64,000 nucleotides of DNA from Acidimicrobiia bacterium (GCA_026002935.1 BPGH01000001.1:731965-795964), one strand, 5' to 3'. Shown: positions 8,586-17,394, counted from the stretch's first letter. Translations and numbers: made by a program. Notes: generated by a model from the letters alone, not told the origin.

Positions 8586-10211
8586 GTGCACGACCTCCTC
8601 GTCCTCGGCAGCGGCATCGCCGGGCTCACCACCGCCCTGCAGGCCGCCCGGAGGGGCATGTCGGTGCTGGTGGTCACCAAGGGCGAGCTGTCGCACTCGG
8701 CGACGCGCTACGCGCAGGGCGGCGTCGCCGCGGCGCTCGCACCACCCGACTCCCCCGACCTGCACCTCGCCGACACGCTCGCCGCCGGGGCCGGTCTGTG
8801 CGACGTGGAGGCCGTGCGCGTCCTCGTGACCGAGGGCCCGGCCCGCGTCCGCGAGCTCGCCGCGCTCGGCGCCCGCTTCGACACCGAGACCGACGACGAG
8901 GGCGAGCACCTGCTGCTCGCGCGCGAGGGCGGCCACTCGCTCGCGCGGGTCGTGCACGCCGGGGGCGACGCGACGGGGGCCGAGATCGAGCGGGCGCTCG
9001 TCGACGCGGTTGCCCGCAGCGACATCGAGGTGCGCGAGGGCTGGTTCGCGATCGAGCTGCTCGTGGAGCGGGGCCGGTGCGCCGGCGTGCTCGCGCGTGA
9101 CCCGGGCGGCGGTGTCGAGTACGTGCGCGCCGTGGACACCGTGCTCGCGACCGGCGGTGCGGGACAGTGCTTCGCCGTGACGACGAACCCGGAGCTGTCG
9201 ACCGGCGACGGCATCGCGCTCGCGCTGAAGGCGGGGGTCGTGTGCGCGGACCTGGAGTTCGTGCAGTTCCACCCGACGGCGCTCCACCACCCGTCGATGC
9301 CGCGGCCGCTCATCTCGGAGGCCCTGCGGGGGGAGGGTGCCGTGCTGCGCGACGCGGACGGCGTCGCCTTCATGGCCGGTGTGCACCCGATGGGCGACCT
9401 GGCGCCGCGCGACGTGGTGTCGCGCGCGATCCACCGGCGGATGCGCGAGACCGGCACCGACCACGTGTTCCTCGACGCGACGTCGATCGACGACTTCGCG
9501 AAGCGCTTCCCGACGATCTGGGGCGCGTGCGACGCGGTGGGCCTCGACCCGGCCCGCGACTGGCTCCCCGTCGCCCCCGCCGCGCACTACCTCTCGGGCG
9601 GCGTGGTCACCGACCTCGACGGCGCCACGTCCCTGCCGCGGTTGTGGGCGTGCGGCGAGACGGCGTGCAGCGGGGTGCACGGTGCCAACCGGCTCGCCTC
9701 GAACTCGCTGCTCGACGGCCTCGTCTTCGGCCGCCGCGTGGTCGAGGCGGTCGCCGGGGGCAAGGAGGCGGCCGAGCCGACCGGCGCGATGACCGGGATG
9801 CTCGACCTGGCGCCCGGCGGTGCCGATGAGGACCCCGTGGTGCTGCCCCAGGACGCCCCGCGTGACCCGTCCGACCTGCGGGGCGCGGTCCAGCGGACCA
9901 TGACGGCCGACTGCGGCGTCGTGCGCGACGCGGGCGGGCTGCGCATCGCCGCCGAGACCCTCGCCGACCTCGCCGGGCTGGCCGTCGACCTGCCGGCGCG
10001 CTCGACCGCGACCTACGAGGTCCTGAACCTGTTGCGGGTCTCGCGGGCGATCGTCGCCGCCGCGCTCGCCCGGGAGGAGTCGCGCGGCGCGCACACGCGC
10101 GCGGACTTCCCCGAGACGTCCGACGCGCTCGCCGGGCGCTTCGCCCTCCGGGGCGCCCGGGCACCCGAGTTCGTGCCGCTGCCCGCCTACGCCCTCGGGG
10201 GGACGCCGTGA
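8586..10211 (+). CDS. nadB: L-aspartate oxidase (NadB)
   Basis: FAD enzyme that oxidises aspartate to iminoaspartate, the first step of de novo NAD synthesis. The 541-residue protein starts with the dinucleotide-binding LVLGSGIAGLTTALQAA and has SATRYAQGGVAAAL, the active-site HPTALHHPSMPRPLISEALRGEGA region (around 9270-9340), PRDVVSRAI and the late GVHGANRLASNSLLDGLVFG. It fits NadB better than fumarate reductase because it is soluble, of typical length, and overlaps nadC by GTGA. nadA (quinolinate synthase) is not in the window. Confidence 0.95.
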   Translation: MHDLLVLGSGIAGLTTALQAARRGMSVLVVTKGELSHSATRYAQGGVAAALAPPDSPDLHLADTLAAGAGLCDVEAVRVLVTEGPARVRELAALGARFDTETDDEGEHLLLAREGGHSLARVVHAGGDATGAEIERALVDAVARSDIEVREGWFAIELLVERGRCAGVLARDPGGGVEYVRAVDTVLATGGAGQCFAVTTNPELSTGDGIALALKAGVVCADLEFVQFHPTALHHPSMPRPLISEALRGEGAVLRDADGVAFMAGVHPMGDLAPRDVVSRAIHRRMRETGTDHVFLDATSIDDFAKRFPTIWGACDAVGLDPARDWLPVAPAAHYLSGGVVTDLDGATSLPRLWACGETACSGVHGANRLASNSLLDGLVFGRRVVEAVAGGKEAAEPTGAMTGMLDLAPGGADEDPVVLPQDAPRDPSDLRGAVQRTMTADCGVVRDAGGLRIAAETLADLAGLAVDLPARSTATYEVLNLLRVSRAIVAAALAREESRGAHTRADFPETSDALAGRFALRGARAPEFVPLPAYALGGTP

Positions 10212-11050
10212 CGACCGAGTTCGACCCGCCCGGACCCGTGCTGCGCGAGGTCGTGCGCGGCGCCCTCGCGGAGGACCTCGGCGTGCTGGGCGACATCACG
10301 TCGATCGCGTGCGTGGGCGAGGACCAGTCGGCCGTCGCGGCGTTCGTCGCGCGCGAAGAGGGTGTGCTCGCGGGGAGCGCGGCCGCCACGGAGGTGTTCC
10401 GGCAGGTCGACGAGCAGGTCGTCGTCGAGTGGAACGTGCGCGACGGCGAGGGCGTGGACGCGCGGACCGAACTGGGCAGGGTGACCGGGCCGTTGCGCTC
10501 GATCCTGACCGGCGAGCGCGTGGCGCTCAACCTGCTGTGCCACTGCTCGGGCGTCGCCTCCCTCACCCGTCGCTACGTGCGGGCCGCGCGCGGCAAGGCG
10601 CGGATCCGCGACACACGCAAGACGCTCCCCGGGCTGCGCGCGCTCGAGAAGGCCGCGGTCCGCGCCGGAGGCGGGTTCAACCACCGCGACTCGCTCTCCG
10701 ACGCGGTGCTCATCAAGGACAACCACCTCGCCGCCCTCGGGCTCACGCGCGCGGTGGAGCGGGCGAGGTCGCGCTGGCCGGGCCGGGTCGTCGAGGTCGA
10801 GTGCGACTCGCTGGAGCAGGTCGAGGAGGCCCGCAGCGCCGGGGTCGACCTCGTCCTGCTCGACAACATGACGCCCGAGGAGGTCGCGAAGGCCGTGGAG
10901 CTGCTCGGCGGCACGGTGCGGATCGAGGTGTCGGGCGGCGTGTCGCTCGACAGCGTCGGCGCGTACGCGGAGGCGGGCGTCGACTTCATCGCGATCGGCG
11001 CGATCACGCACTCCGCCCGCGCCCTCGACATCGGCCTCGACGTCCTCTGA
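10208..11050 (+). CDS. nadC: Nicotinate-nucleotide pyrophosphorylase (NadC)
   Basis: Converts quinolinate and PRPP to nicotinate mononucleotide, CO2 and pyrophosphate. The 280-residue protein carries the family blocks GDITS near the N-terminus, LNLLCHCSGVASLTRRYV, the RDTRKTLPGLRALEKAAVRAGG substrate site (around 10610-10670), VLIKDNHL, VEVECDSLEQ and the closing VDFIAIGAITHSARALDIGLD. It shares a GTGA overlap with nadB and is clearly co-translated with it. A 71-base gap then precedes coaX. Confidence 0.96.
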   Translation: MTTEFDPPGPVLREVVRGALAEDLGVLGDITSIACVGEDQSAVAAFVAREEGVLAGSAAATEVFRQVDEQVVVEWNVRDGEGVDARTELGRVTGPLRSILTGERVALNLLCHCSGVASLTRRYVRAARGKARIRDTRKTLPGLRALEKAAVRAGGGFNHRDSLSDAVLIKDNHLAALGLTRAVERARSRWPGRVVEVECDSLEQVEEARSAGVDLVLLDNMTPEEVAKAVELLGGTVRIEVSGGVSLDSVGAYAEAGVDFIAIGAITHSARALDIGLDVL

Positions 11051-11106
11051 CCGCCGGATCCGCCGCCCGCCGGCCGCGGCCCGCAGGCGGCGACGCGGGG
11101 CCGCCG

Positions 11107-11112
11107 TAGACT
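11107..11112 (+). promoter_or_regulatory. TANNNT -10 element for coaX
   Basis: TAGACT lies 9 bases before ATG 11122 with no ribosome-binding sequence between, suggesting a leaderless coaX-lysS message. Confidence 0.5.
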
Positions 11113-11121
11113 TGCCGGCGC

Positions 11122-11886
11122 ATGCTCCTCGCGATCGACGTCGGCAACACGCAGACCGTGGTCGGGATGTTCAGCGGTCGGGAGCTGGTCGACCACTGGC
11201 GGATCGCGACCGACGCGGAGCGCACCTCCGACGAGCTCGCGCTGATGGTCCAGCAGTTCCTCGGGTTCCACGGCTTCTCGTTCGACGACTCGGTCACCGG
11301 GGTCGCGGTGTCGTCGGTCGTGCCGCGCGTGACCGCCGAGCTGCGCCAGATGACGGCCCGGTACTTCTCGTTGCCGGCGCTGGTCGTGGAGCCGGGGGTG
11401 CGCACCGGGATGCCGATCCTCTACGACAACCCCAAGGAGGTCGGGGCCGACCGGATCGCCAACGCCGTCGGGGCCTACGACCTCTACGGCGGGCCGTCGA
11501 TCGTCGTCGACTTCGGCACCGCGACCACGATCGAGGCGATCAGCGCGAAGGGCGAGTACCTCGGGGGCGCGATCTTCCCGGGTGTCGAGGTCTCCCTCGA
11601 CGCCCTCTTCGAGCGCGCGGCCGGCCTCCGGCGGGTGGAGCTGTCGCAGCCGAAGCACGTGATCGGCAAGTCGACGGTCGAGTCGATCCAGTCGGGTGCG
11701 ATCTACGGCTTCGCCGCCCAGGTCGACGGGCTGGCCGAGCGCTTCATGGCGGAGCTCGGCGAGTGCACCGTCATCGCGACGGGAGGGCTCGCGACGGTGA
11801 TCCTCCCGCACACGCGCACGGTGCAGCACTACGAGCCGTGGCTCACGCTCTACGGGCTGCGAACGATCTTCGAGAGGAACCGGTGA
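11122..11886 (+). CDS. coaX: Type III pantothenate kinase (CoaX)
   Basis: Phosphorylates pantothenate, the entry to coenzyme A. The 254-residue ASKHA-fold protein begins MLLAIDVGNTQTVVGMF (phosphate loop 1), has NPKEVGADRIANAVGA and VVDFGTATTIEAI (phosphate loop 2), and GGAIFPGVEVSLDALFERAAGL. It belongs to the type III family that does not need feedback control by CoA. With panC-panD a few kilobases upstream the region supplies pantothenate and starts CoA. It overlaps lysS by GTGA, as coaX precedes lysS closely in mycobacteria. Confidence 0.96.
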   Translation: MLLAIDVGNTQTVVGMFSGRELVDHWRIATDAERTSDELALMVQQFLGFHGFSFDDSVTGVAVSSVVPRVTAELRQMTARYFSLPALVVEPGVRTGMPILYDNPKEVGADRIANAVGAYDLYGGPSIVVDFGTATTIEAISAKGEYLGGAIFPGVEVSLDALFERAAGLRRVELSQPKHVIGKSTVESIQSGAIYGFAAQVDGLAERFMAELGECTVIATGGLATVILPHTRTVQHYEPWLTLYGLRTIFERNR

Positions 11887-13421
11887 GCGCGGGCGACCTC
11901 GAGGGGGCCGCCGCGCAGGAGCGGCTGGCGCGCCTCGCGAAGGTCGACGAGCTGCGGGCCCGCGGTGACGACCCGTACCCGACCGGGTTCCGGCGCACCC
12001 ACACCTGCGCCGACCTGCGCCGGGAGTGGGACGGCCGGCTCGAGGCCGGCGCGACGACCGACGACGAGGTCCGGGTCGCGGGCCGGGTGATGCTGCTGCG
12101 CACGCAGGGCCGCCTCGTGTTCGCGACGGCGCGGGACGGCACCGGGGACATCCAGTACTTCGTGAGCCGGGCCGACCTGGGGCCGGAGGCGTTCGCCCGT
12201 TTCGAGCACGACGTCGACCGCGGCGACTGGGTCGGCGTCGAGGGCACCGTCATGAAGACGAAGCGCGGCGAGCTGTCGGTGCGCGTCCGCTCGTACACGG
12301 TGCTCGCGAAGTCGTTGCGGCCGCTGCCCGAGAAGTGGCACGGGTTGCAGGACGTCGACACGCGCTACCGGCAGCGCTACGTCGACCTGATCGTGAACGC
12401 GGACGCGCGGCGCGTCTTCGGGATCCGCTTCGCCGCGATCGCGGCGATGCGCGACCTCCTGGCGCGGCGCGGCTACGTGGAGGTCGAGACGCCGGTGCTC
12501 CAGCCCGTTCCCGGCGGCGCGACCGCGCGCCCGTTCCAGACCCACCACAACGCCCTCGACATGGACCTCTCCCTGCGCATCGCGCCGGAGCTGTACCTGA
12601 AGCGCCTCGTCGTCGCCGGCTTCGAGCGCGTCTTCGAGATCGCCCGGGTGTTCCGCAACGAGGGGATCTCGACCCGCCACAACCCCGAGTTCACGATGCT
12701 CGAGCTGTACGAGGCCTTCGCCGACTACACCGACATGATGCGGCTCACCGAGGACCTGCTCGTCGCGGCCGCGCAGGCGTCGGTCGGCACGACCGTCGTC
12801 GAGTGGGAGGGCGCCACGGTCGACCTGACCCCGCCCTGGCCGCGCCGGACGCTCCTCGACCTCGTCGAGGAGCACGCGGGGGTCGCGGTGCACCCGTCGC
12901 AGCCGGTCGAGGAGCTCCGCAAGGTGTGCGACCACCTCGACGTGCCCTACGAGGAGCCGTGGGGCCCCGGGAAGCTCGTGCTCGAGATCTACGAGAAGAC
13001 GACCGAGCACCGAATCGCCGGGCCCACGTTCGTGCTCGACTACCCGCGTGAGGTGTCGCCGCTGGCGCGCGCGCACCGCGACGACCCCACCCTGACCGAA
13101 CGCTTCGAGTTGATCGTGGGCGGGCGCGAGCTCGCGAACGCGTTCACCGAGCTGAACGACCCGATCGAGCAGCTCGCCCGGTTCGAGGCGCAGGCCCGCA
13201 TGAAGGAGCTCGGCGACGTCGAGGCGCACGGGGTCGACACCGACTACGTCCGCGCCCTCGAGTACGGCCTGCCGCCGACGGGAGGCCTGGGGATCGGTGT
13301 CGACCGGGTGGTGATGCTGCTCGCGGGGGTGGGATCGATCCGCGAGGTGATCCTGTTCCCGCACCTGCGGCCGGAACACCAGCACCCGCGGCCGGAACCG
13401 GACGGGAGCGGGCCGCGATGA
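11883..13421 (+). CDS. lysS: Lysyl-tRNA synthetase, class II (LysS)
   Basis: Charges tRNA-Lys. The 512-residue protein has the N-terminal OB-fold anticodon-binding domain (VRVAGRVMLLRTQGRLVFA to about residue 145) and the class II catalytic core: motif 1 near YVEVETPVLQP, motif 2 VFRNEGISTRHNPEFTMLE, and motif 3 GGLGIGVDRVVMLL near the C-terminus, followed by IREVILFPHLRP. The start is GTG 11883 overlapping the coaX stop. A short proline and arginine tail follows the catalytic core. The gene overlaps the next one by ATGA. Confidence 0.96.
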   Translation: MSAGDLEGAAAQERLARLAKVDELRARGDDPYPTGFRRTHTCADLRREWDGRLEAGATTDDEVRVAGRVMLLRTQGRLVFATARDGTGDIQYFVSRADLGPEAFARFEHDVDRGDWVGVEGTVMKTKRGELSVRVRSYTVLAKSLRPLPEKWHGLQDVDTRYRQRYVDLIVNADARRVFGIRFAAIAAMRDLLARRGYVEVETPVLQPVPGGATARPFQTHHNALDMDLSLRIAPELYLKRLVVAGFERVFEIARVFRNEGISTRHNPEFTMLELYEAFADYTDMMRLTEDLLVAAAQASVGTTVVEWEGATVDLTPPWPRRTLLDLVEEHAGVAVHPSQPVEELRKVCDHLDVPYEEPWGPGKLVLEIYEKTTEHRIAGPTFVLDYPREVSPLARAHRDDPTLTERFELIVGGRELANAFTELNDPIEQLARFEAQARMKELGDVEAHGVDTDYVRALEYGLPPTGGLGIGVDRVVMLLAGVGSIREVILFPHLRPEHQHPRPEPDGSGPR

Positions 13422-14383
13422 GGATCCTCGTGACCGGGATGGGGGGCGAGATCGGCACCCGCGTCGCGCAGTACCTCGAGGAGCGCGCGTGGGCCGACGA
13501 GATCGTCGGCGTCGACTTCGTCCCGCCCCGCCGGCGGCTGCGCCGCGCCGAGTTCCGGCGGATCGACCCGCGCGACCGCGACCGGCTGGTCGGGTTCGTC
13601 GAGGACTACGCGCCGCAGGTCGTCGCGCACTTCGGCGTCTACGAGCCCGCCTCGCGGATGTCGCCCGCCTCGGCGGCCGAGCGGACGGAGCTGTGCACGG
13701 TTGCCGCGCTCAGCGCGGCGGTGCGGGGTGGGCGGCTCGAGTACGTCGTCGTCCGCAGCGGCCTGGAGGTGTACGGGCCGCGCTCGTACCACGCGACCGT
13801 CCCCGACGAGTACGTGATGCCGGCGCCCGCGTCGCCCTACGGCGCGTCGCTGCTCGAGGTCGAGGTCGCGGCGGCGCGGCTCCGGCGCCGGCACGGCATC
13901 CCGGTCGCCGCGCTGCGCTACGCGCCCGTCGTCGGTTCGCACGTGCCGAGCCCGCTGGGCCGCCTGCTGCGCCTCCCGGTCGTCCCGGTGCCCGCGTGCG
14001 CGGACCCGCCGTTCGCGCTGCTGCACCCCGACGACGCGGCGCTCGCGATGGTGCGTGCGATCGAGCGCCGCCACGACGGGCCGCTCAACGTCGTCGGGCC
14101 GGGTGCGGCGACGCCGTGGCAGGCGGTCCGCCTCGGCGGGCGCGTCCCGCTGCCCGTCGCCCCGCCGCTGTGGGGTGCCGCGACGCGCGGCGTCGAGGTG
14201 CTCGGCGCAGCCGTCGCGCCGCACGTCGTGGAGCTGCTGCGCCACGGCCGGGTCGGTGCCGGTGCCCGCGCGGTCGAGATCCTGGGGCTCGACGGGCTGC
14301 GCTCGACGCAGCAGGTGCTGCGCGAGCTCTTCGAGTGGGCGGACGTCGTGCCGATCGTCCCCGCACGCGAGGCGGTCGCGTGA
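13418..14383 (+). CDS. Extended SDR / NAD-dependent epimerase-dehydratase family protein
   Basis: A 321-residue Rossmann protein. The glycine motif near residues 4-12 is VTGMGGEIG, close to the extended-SDR TGxxGxxG. The SxnYxxxK-like site is altered: RSGLEVYGPRSYH and later SPYGASLLEVE, where the tyrosine is followed three residues later by serine instead of lysine. NAD-dependent catalysis is thus uncertain. It starts a three-gene run (SDR, acyltransferase-like, hydrolase) with overlapping stops and starts, which suggests lipid or polyketide-like metabolism, but I cannot name the substrate. Confidence 0.75.
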   Translation: MRILVTGMGGEIGTRVAQYLEERAWADEIVGVDFVPPRRRLRRAEFRRIDPRDRDRLVGFVEDYAPQVVAHFGVYEPASRMSPASAAERTELCTVAALSAAVRGGRLEYVVVRSGLEVYGPRSYHATVPDEYVMPAPASPYGASLLEVEVAAARLRRRHGIPVAALRYAPVVGSHVPSPLGRLLRLPVVPVPACADPPFALLHPDDAALAMVRAIERRHDGPLNVVGPGAATPWQAVRLGGRVPLPVAPPLWGAATRGVEVLGAAVAPHVVELLRHGRVGAGARAVEILGLDGLRSTQQVLRELFEWADVVPIVPAREAVA

Positions 14384-15126
14384 GTCCGCTGCAGGCCCTC
14401 GACTACGGCCTCGACCCCGACCGCGTCACACACACGGACTCGCCGCTCGCGGCGGCCCGCCGGCGGCTCGGCGGGCGCTATCCGATCGACCCGTTCGGGT
14501 TCGATCCCCACCTCTCGGACCTGCTCGTGCCGGTGGTCACCGCCGTCGTGCGCGTCGACGTCGGCGGCGGCGAGCACGTACCGGCGCACGGTCCCGCGAC
14601 CCTCGTGTCGAACCGCGGCTTCGGCGTCGCCGAGCCGGCGGCGGTCACGGTCGCGGTGCGGCGCGCGACGGGGCGGCGGCTCCGGGTCGTCGGCGCCTCC
14701 CCGCTGCCGTTCCTGTCGGGGCTCACCCGCCGGCTCGGCGCGGTCAGCACGAGCCCGCGCGACCTCGCGGGCGTCCTGCGGGCCGGGCACCTCGTCGCGG
14801 TCCCGCTCGCGCCGACGTGGCTGCGCACCGGCGCGGGCACGCCGCCGCTGCCGCTGATGCAGGCGATGACGCGCGCGCCGGTCGTCCCGGTGGCGGTGAC
14901 GCCGGGGGGCCCGCTCGGCACCGCGATCCGGCCGTGGCGCGTCCGCTTCGGGGAGCCGGTCGTGCCGGACCCCGGTGACGAGCCGGGTGACCCGCTCGCC
15001 GCCGCGCGCCTCGCCGAGGCGGTGCGCGACGCCGTCGCCGACCTCCTGGGGCGGGATCGGCGGCCGTCCGCCGGTACCATCGCCGGCGAGGCAAGGAGCG
15101 GCCGTGGGCCGGATCGTCGCGAGTGA
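14380..15126 (+). CDS. PlsC-like lysophospholipid acyltransferase homolog lacking the HX4D motif
   Basis: A 248-residue protein with the overall layout of a 1-acylglycerol-3-phosphate acyltransferase: a conserved opening RRRLGGRYPIDPFGFDPHL, the block I position at LVSNRGFGVAEP, a hydrophobic RVVGASPLPFLSG, and the late PVVPVAVTPGG strand that matches block IV. The catalytic His and Asp of NHxxxxD are replaced (NRGFG), so classical acyl transfer is doubtful. It starts at GTG 14380 overlapping the SDR stop, and its 3' end overlaps the hydrolase gene by 23 bases. Confidence 0.6.
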   Translation: MSPLQALDYGLDPDRVTHTDSPLAAARRRLGGRYPIDPFGFDPHLSDLLVPVVTAVVRVDVGGGEHVPAHGPATLVSNRGFGVAEPAAVTVAVRRATGRRLRVVGASPLPFLSGLTRRLGAVSTSPRDLAGVLRAGHLVAVPLAPTWLRTGAGTPPLPLMQAMTRAPVVPVAVTPGGPLGTAIRPWRVRFGEPVVPDPGDEPGDPLAAARLAEAVRDAVADLLGRDRRPSAGTIAGEARSGRGPDRRE

Positions 15127-15976
15127 CGGGGTCGGGATCGCCTACCACACCTGGGGGCGACGCGACCGCTCGCCGGTGCTGATGATCCAGGGCCTCGGGA
15201 TGGACAGCCGGGGCTGGGCCCTCCAGCGGGGGGCGTTCGGGCGCCGCCACCGCTGCGTCGCCCCCGACAACCGCGGCACCGGCTTCTCGGACGCGCCGCC
15301 CGGGCCGTACGACCTCTCCCGGATGGCGCTCGACGCCCTCGAGGTCCTCGACGCGGAGGGCATCGAGCGCGCGCACGTCGTCGGCGCGTCGATGGGCGGG
15401 GTGATCGCCCAGATCATCGGGGTGCTGCACCCGGAGCGGACGCGCTCGCTCACCCTCGCCTGCACCGCCTGCCGGCACCACGCGTGGCGCCGCGAGCTGC
15501 TGCAGGAGTGGGCCGACATGGTGTCGCAGCGCGGCATGCGCGCGATGGCGGAGGAGGACGGGCTGCGCTGGCTGATCGGCCCGCGCCTGCACCGTCGGTT
15601 CGGGGTGTGGATCAACGTCCTCGCCCGGGTGCTGATGCAGACGCGGCCCGAGCCGTTCGTGGCGCAGGTGCAGGCGATCCTCGACGCGCCCGACGAGCTG
15701 CGCGACGAACTGCACACGATCCGCGTGCCGACGCTGGTCATCACGGGTTCGCAGGACACGCTGACGCCCGTCGGCGACGCCGAGGAGCTCGCCGAGATGA
15801 TCCCGACCGCGCGGCTCTACGTGCTGAGCCGCGCGGCCCACGGCCTCATGGCGGAGGCGCCGATGGCCTTCAACGAGGCCGTGTTGGGCTTCATCGACGA
15901 GGTCGACGCCGCCGACGCGGCCGGCGCGCCGGCCGCGGGCGAGCCGGCCTCCGGGACCGCCCCGGAGCCGGCCTGA
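15104..15976 (+). CDS. Alpha/beta hydrolase fold protein
   Basis: A 290-residue hydrolase. The catalytic triad is visible: nucleophile Ser in GASMGG (about residues 96-101), Asp in TGSQDTLTP, and His in SRAAHGLM. The oxyanion region is MIQGLGMDSRGW and the RGTGFSD loop follows strand 4. These are features of the general esterase/lipase branch, and the substrate is unknown. The start is GTG 15104, which has a good AAGGAG ribosome site 6 bases upstream and gives the family N-terminus. The C-terminus is a short Ala-Pro-rich tail ending inside the first copy of a 36-base tandem duplication. Confidence 0.85.
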   Translation: MGRIVASDGVGIAYHTWGRRDRSPVLMIQGLGMDSRGWALQRGAFGRRHRCVAPDNRGTGFSDAPPGPYDLSRMALDALEVLDAEGIERAHVVGASMGGVIAQIIGVLHPERTRSLTLACTACRHHAWRRELLQEWADMVSQRGMRAMAEEDGLRWLIGPRLHRRFGVWINVLARVLMQTRPEPFVAQVQAILDAPDELRDELHTIRVPTLVITGSQDTLTPVGDAEELAEMIPTARLYVLSRAAHGLMAEAPMAFNEAVLGFIDEVDAADAAGAPAAGEPASGTAPEPA

Positions 15977-16039
15977 GCGTCAGCCCGGACCCCGGCCCAC
16001 CGGCCGGCCTGAGCGTCAGCCCGGACCCCGGCCCACCGG
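15968..16039. repeat. Perfect 36-bp tandem duplication between convergent genes
   Basis: Copies 15968-16003 and 16004-16039 are identical. Each holds CTGAGCGTCAG, so each carries a stop codon for both strands. The forward hydrolase stops in copy 1 and the reverse SnoaL gene stops in copy 2. Confidence 0.9.
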
Positions 16040-16408
16040 GGCCGGGGGTGCGAGGTGGTGCTCCCGCCAGCGGGTGATCCGGCCGTCGCGCAGCTCGCAC
16101 ACCGACAGGCCGTGCCACTCGACGACCACGCCGTCGGCGCGCCGGCGGGCGCGGATGGTCCAGTCGGCGAGCACGGTGTCGCCGTCGGCCGCGATCGCGT
16201 GCACGTCGAACGAGACGGGCGCGGCCCAGGCGAACGACCGCTCGACCAGGTCCCGGTACTCGGCGGCCCCGCGCACCACCGCGCCCCCGGGCAGCGTCAG
16301 CTCCAGGTCGTCGTGCCAGCAGGCGAGGTACGCGTCGACGTCCTCGGCGAGCCAGGCCGCGACCCGCCGGGCGAAGACCGCCCGCACGTCCGCGTCGTGG
16401 CCGGTCAC
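16016..16408 (-). CDS. SnoaL-like / NTF2-fold small protein
   Basis: A 130-residue protein of the nuclear-transport-factor-2 superfamily. It has an N-terminal helix pair (VRAVFARRVAAWLAEDVDAYLACWHDDLELTLP), the central helix with YRDLVERSFAW, and the closing strands DTVLADWTIRAR, VVEWHGLSVCEL and GRITRWREHHLAP, which are typical of SnoaL polyketide cyclase-like or ketosteroid isomerase-like proteins. The start GTG 16408 overlaps the stop of the polyprenyl synthase (GTGA), so they form one operon. Function is unknown, since such folds range from enzymes to binding proteins. Confidence 0.75.
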   Translation of the reverse strand: MTGHDADVRAVFARRVAAWLAEDVDAYLACWHDDLELTLPGGAVVRGAAEYRDLVERSFAWAAPVSFDVHAIAADGDTVLADWTIRARRRADGVVVEWHGLSVCELRDGRITRWREHHLAPPAPVGRGPG

Positions 16409-17382
16409 GACGTGCGCGAGACGAGGCCGTCGACGAGGGTCCGCAGGCGGGCGCAGACCTCGTCGTCGAGGCCCGTGGCGCCCGAGAGCGCCTCGCTCGC
16501 CTTCGTCGCGTGGGTGCGCGCGACCGCGACGGCGGCCTCGACGCCGTCGGTCCTGCCGACGAGCGCGACCGCGTCGGCGACCTCGGGCCAGTCGAGCTTC
16601 CGCCCGAGGCGGGCGCGCAGCTCCGGCGACTCCTTCAGCGCGTAGATCACCGGGAGCGTGTAGACGCCCTCGTGGACGTCGTTGCCGGCCGGCTTGCCGA
16701 GCTCGGCCTCCGTGCCGGTGACGTCGAGCACGTCGTCGACGATCTGGAAGCACATCCCGAGGTGCAGGCCGAAGCGGGTGAGCGCGTCGAGGGTGTCGTC
16801 CGGGACGCCGCAGACCATCCCGCCGATGCGGCACGACGTCGCCATCAGTGACGCGGTCTTGCCCTCGATCGCCGAGAGGTACGTCTCCTCGTCGCGGTCG
16901 ACGTCGAACAGGTACTGGAGCTCGAGCACCTGGCCGCGGCACAGCTCGCCGATCGTGGTCGCGAGCAGGCCCGCGACGTCGGCCCCCAGCGACGCGGCGA
17001 GCGCGGACGCCTGCGCGAGGAGGTAGTCGCCCGCGAGGATCGCGACGATGTTGGACCAGCGCGCGTTGACGCTCGGCACCCCCCGGCGGGTGTCGGCCTC
17101 GTCGATGACGTCGTCGTGGTAGAGCGACCCGAGGTGGACGAGCTCGACGGCCGCGGCACCGGTGACCGCCTCGTCGGGCGCGCCGGGCCCGGCGCCGCGG
17201 CACGCGTAGGCGGCGCACAGCGCGAGCGCGGGGCGGAGGCGCTTGCCGCCCGCGCCGAGGAGGTGGCCGGCCACGTCGCCGAGGAAGCGGTCGTCGGCGG
17301 CGACGGCGGCATCGAGCCGGCGCTCGACCCGGGCGAGGTCGCCCGCGAGCGGGGCGAGCCCGATGTCCTCGATCAGCGCCAT
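16405..17382 (-). CDS. Trans-polyprenyl diphosphate synthase
   Basis: Elongates allylic diphosphates with isopentenyl diphosphate, probably for the menaquinone side chain. The 325-residue all-helical protein has the first aspartate-rich motif in YHDDVIDEADTRRG, GKRLRPAL for IPP binding, GDYLLAQA, LEGKTA-like IEGKTASLMA, and the second aspartate motif QIVDDVLDVTG followed by GKPAGNDVHEGVYTLP. Chain length cannot be set by eye, although small residues (Gly, Ser, Leu) before the first motif favour a long product. It is transcribed away from clpC and has a TAGCTT -10 six bases from its ATG. Confidence 0.9.
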   Translation of the reverse strand: MALIEDIGLAPLAGDLARVERRLDAAVAADDRFLGDVAGHLLGAGGKRLRPALALCAAYACRGAGPGAPDEAVTGAAAVELVHLGSLYHDDVIDEADTRRGVPSVNARWSNIVAILAGDYLLAQASALAASLGADVAGLLATTIGELCRGQVLELQYLFDVDRDEETYLSAIEGKTASLMATSCRIGGMVCGVPDDTLDALTRFGLHLGMCFQIVDDVLDVTGTEAELGKPAGNDVHEGVYTLPVIYALKESPELRARLGRKLDWPEVADAVALVGRTDGVEAAVAVARTHATKASEALSGATGLDDEVCARLRTLVDGLVSRTS

Positions 17383-17388
17383 GGGCAG

Positions 17389-17394
17389 AAGCTA
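17389..17394 (-). promoter_or_regulatory. TANNNT -10 element for the polyprenyl synthase
   Basis: TAGCTT on the minus strand, 6 bases before ATG 17382, predicting a leaderless message. Confidence 0.5.

Noticed and set aside
8586-10211. Succinate dehydrogenase or fumarate reductase flavoprotein
   Set aside because: Gene is coupled to nadC, has NadB-type length, and no other sdh/frd subunits are present.
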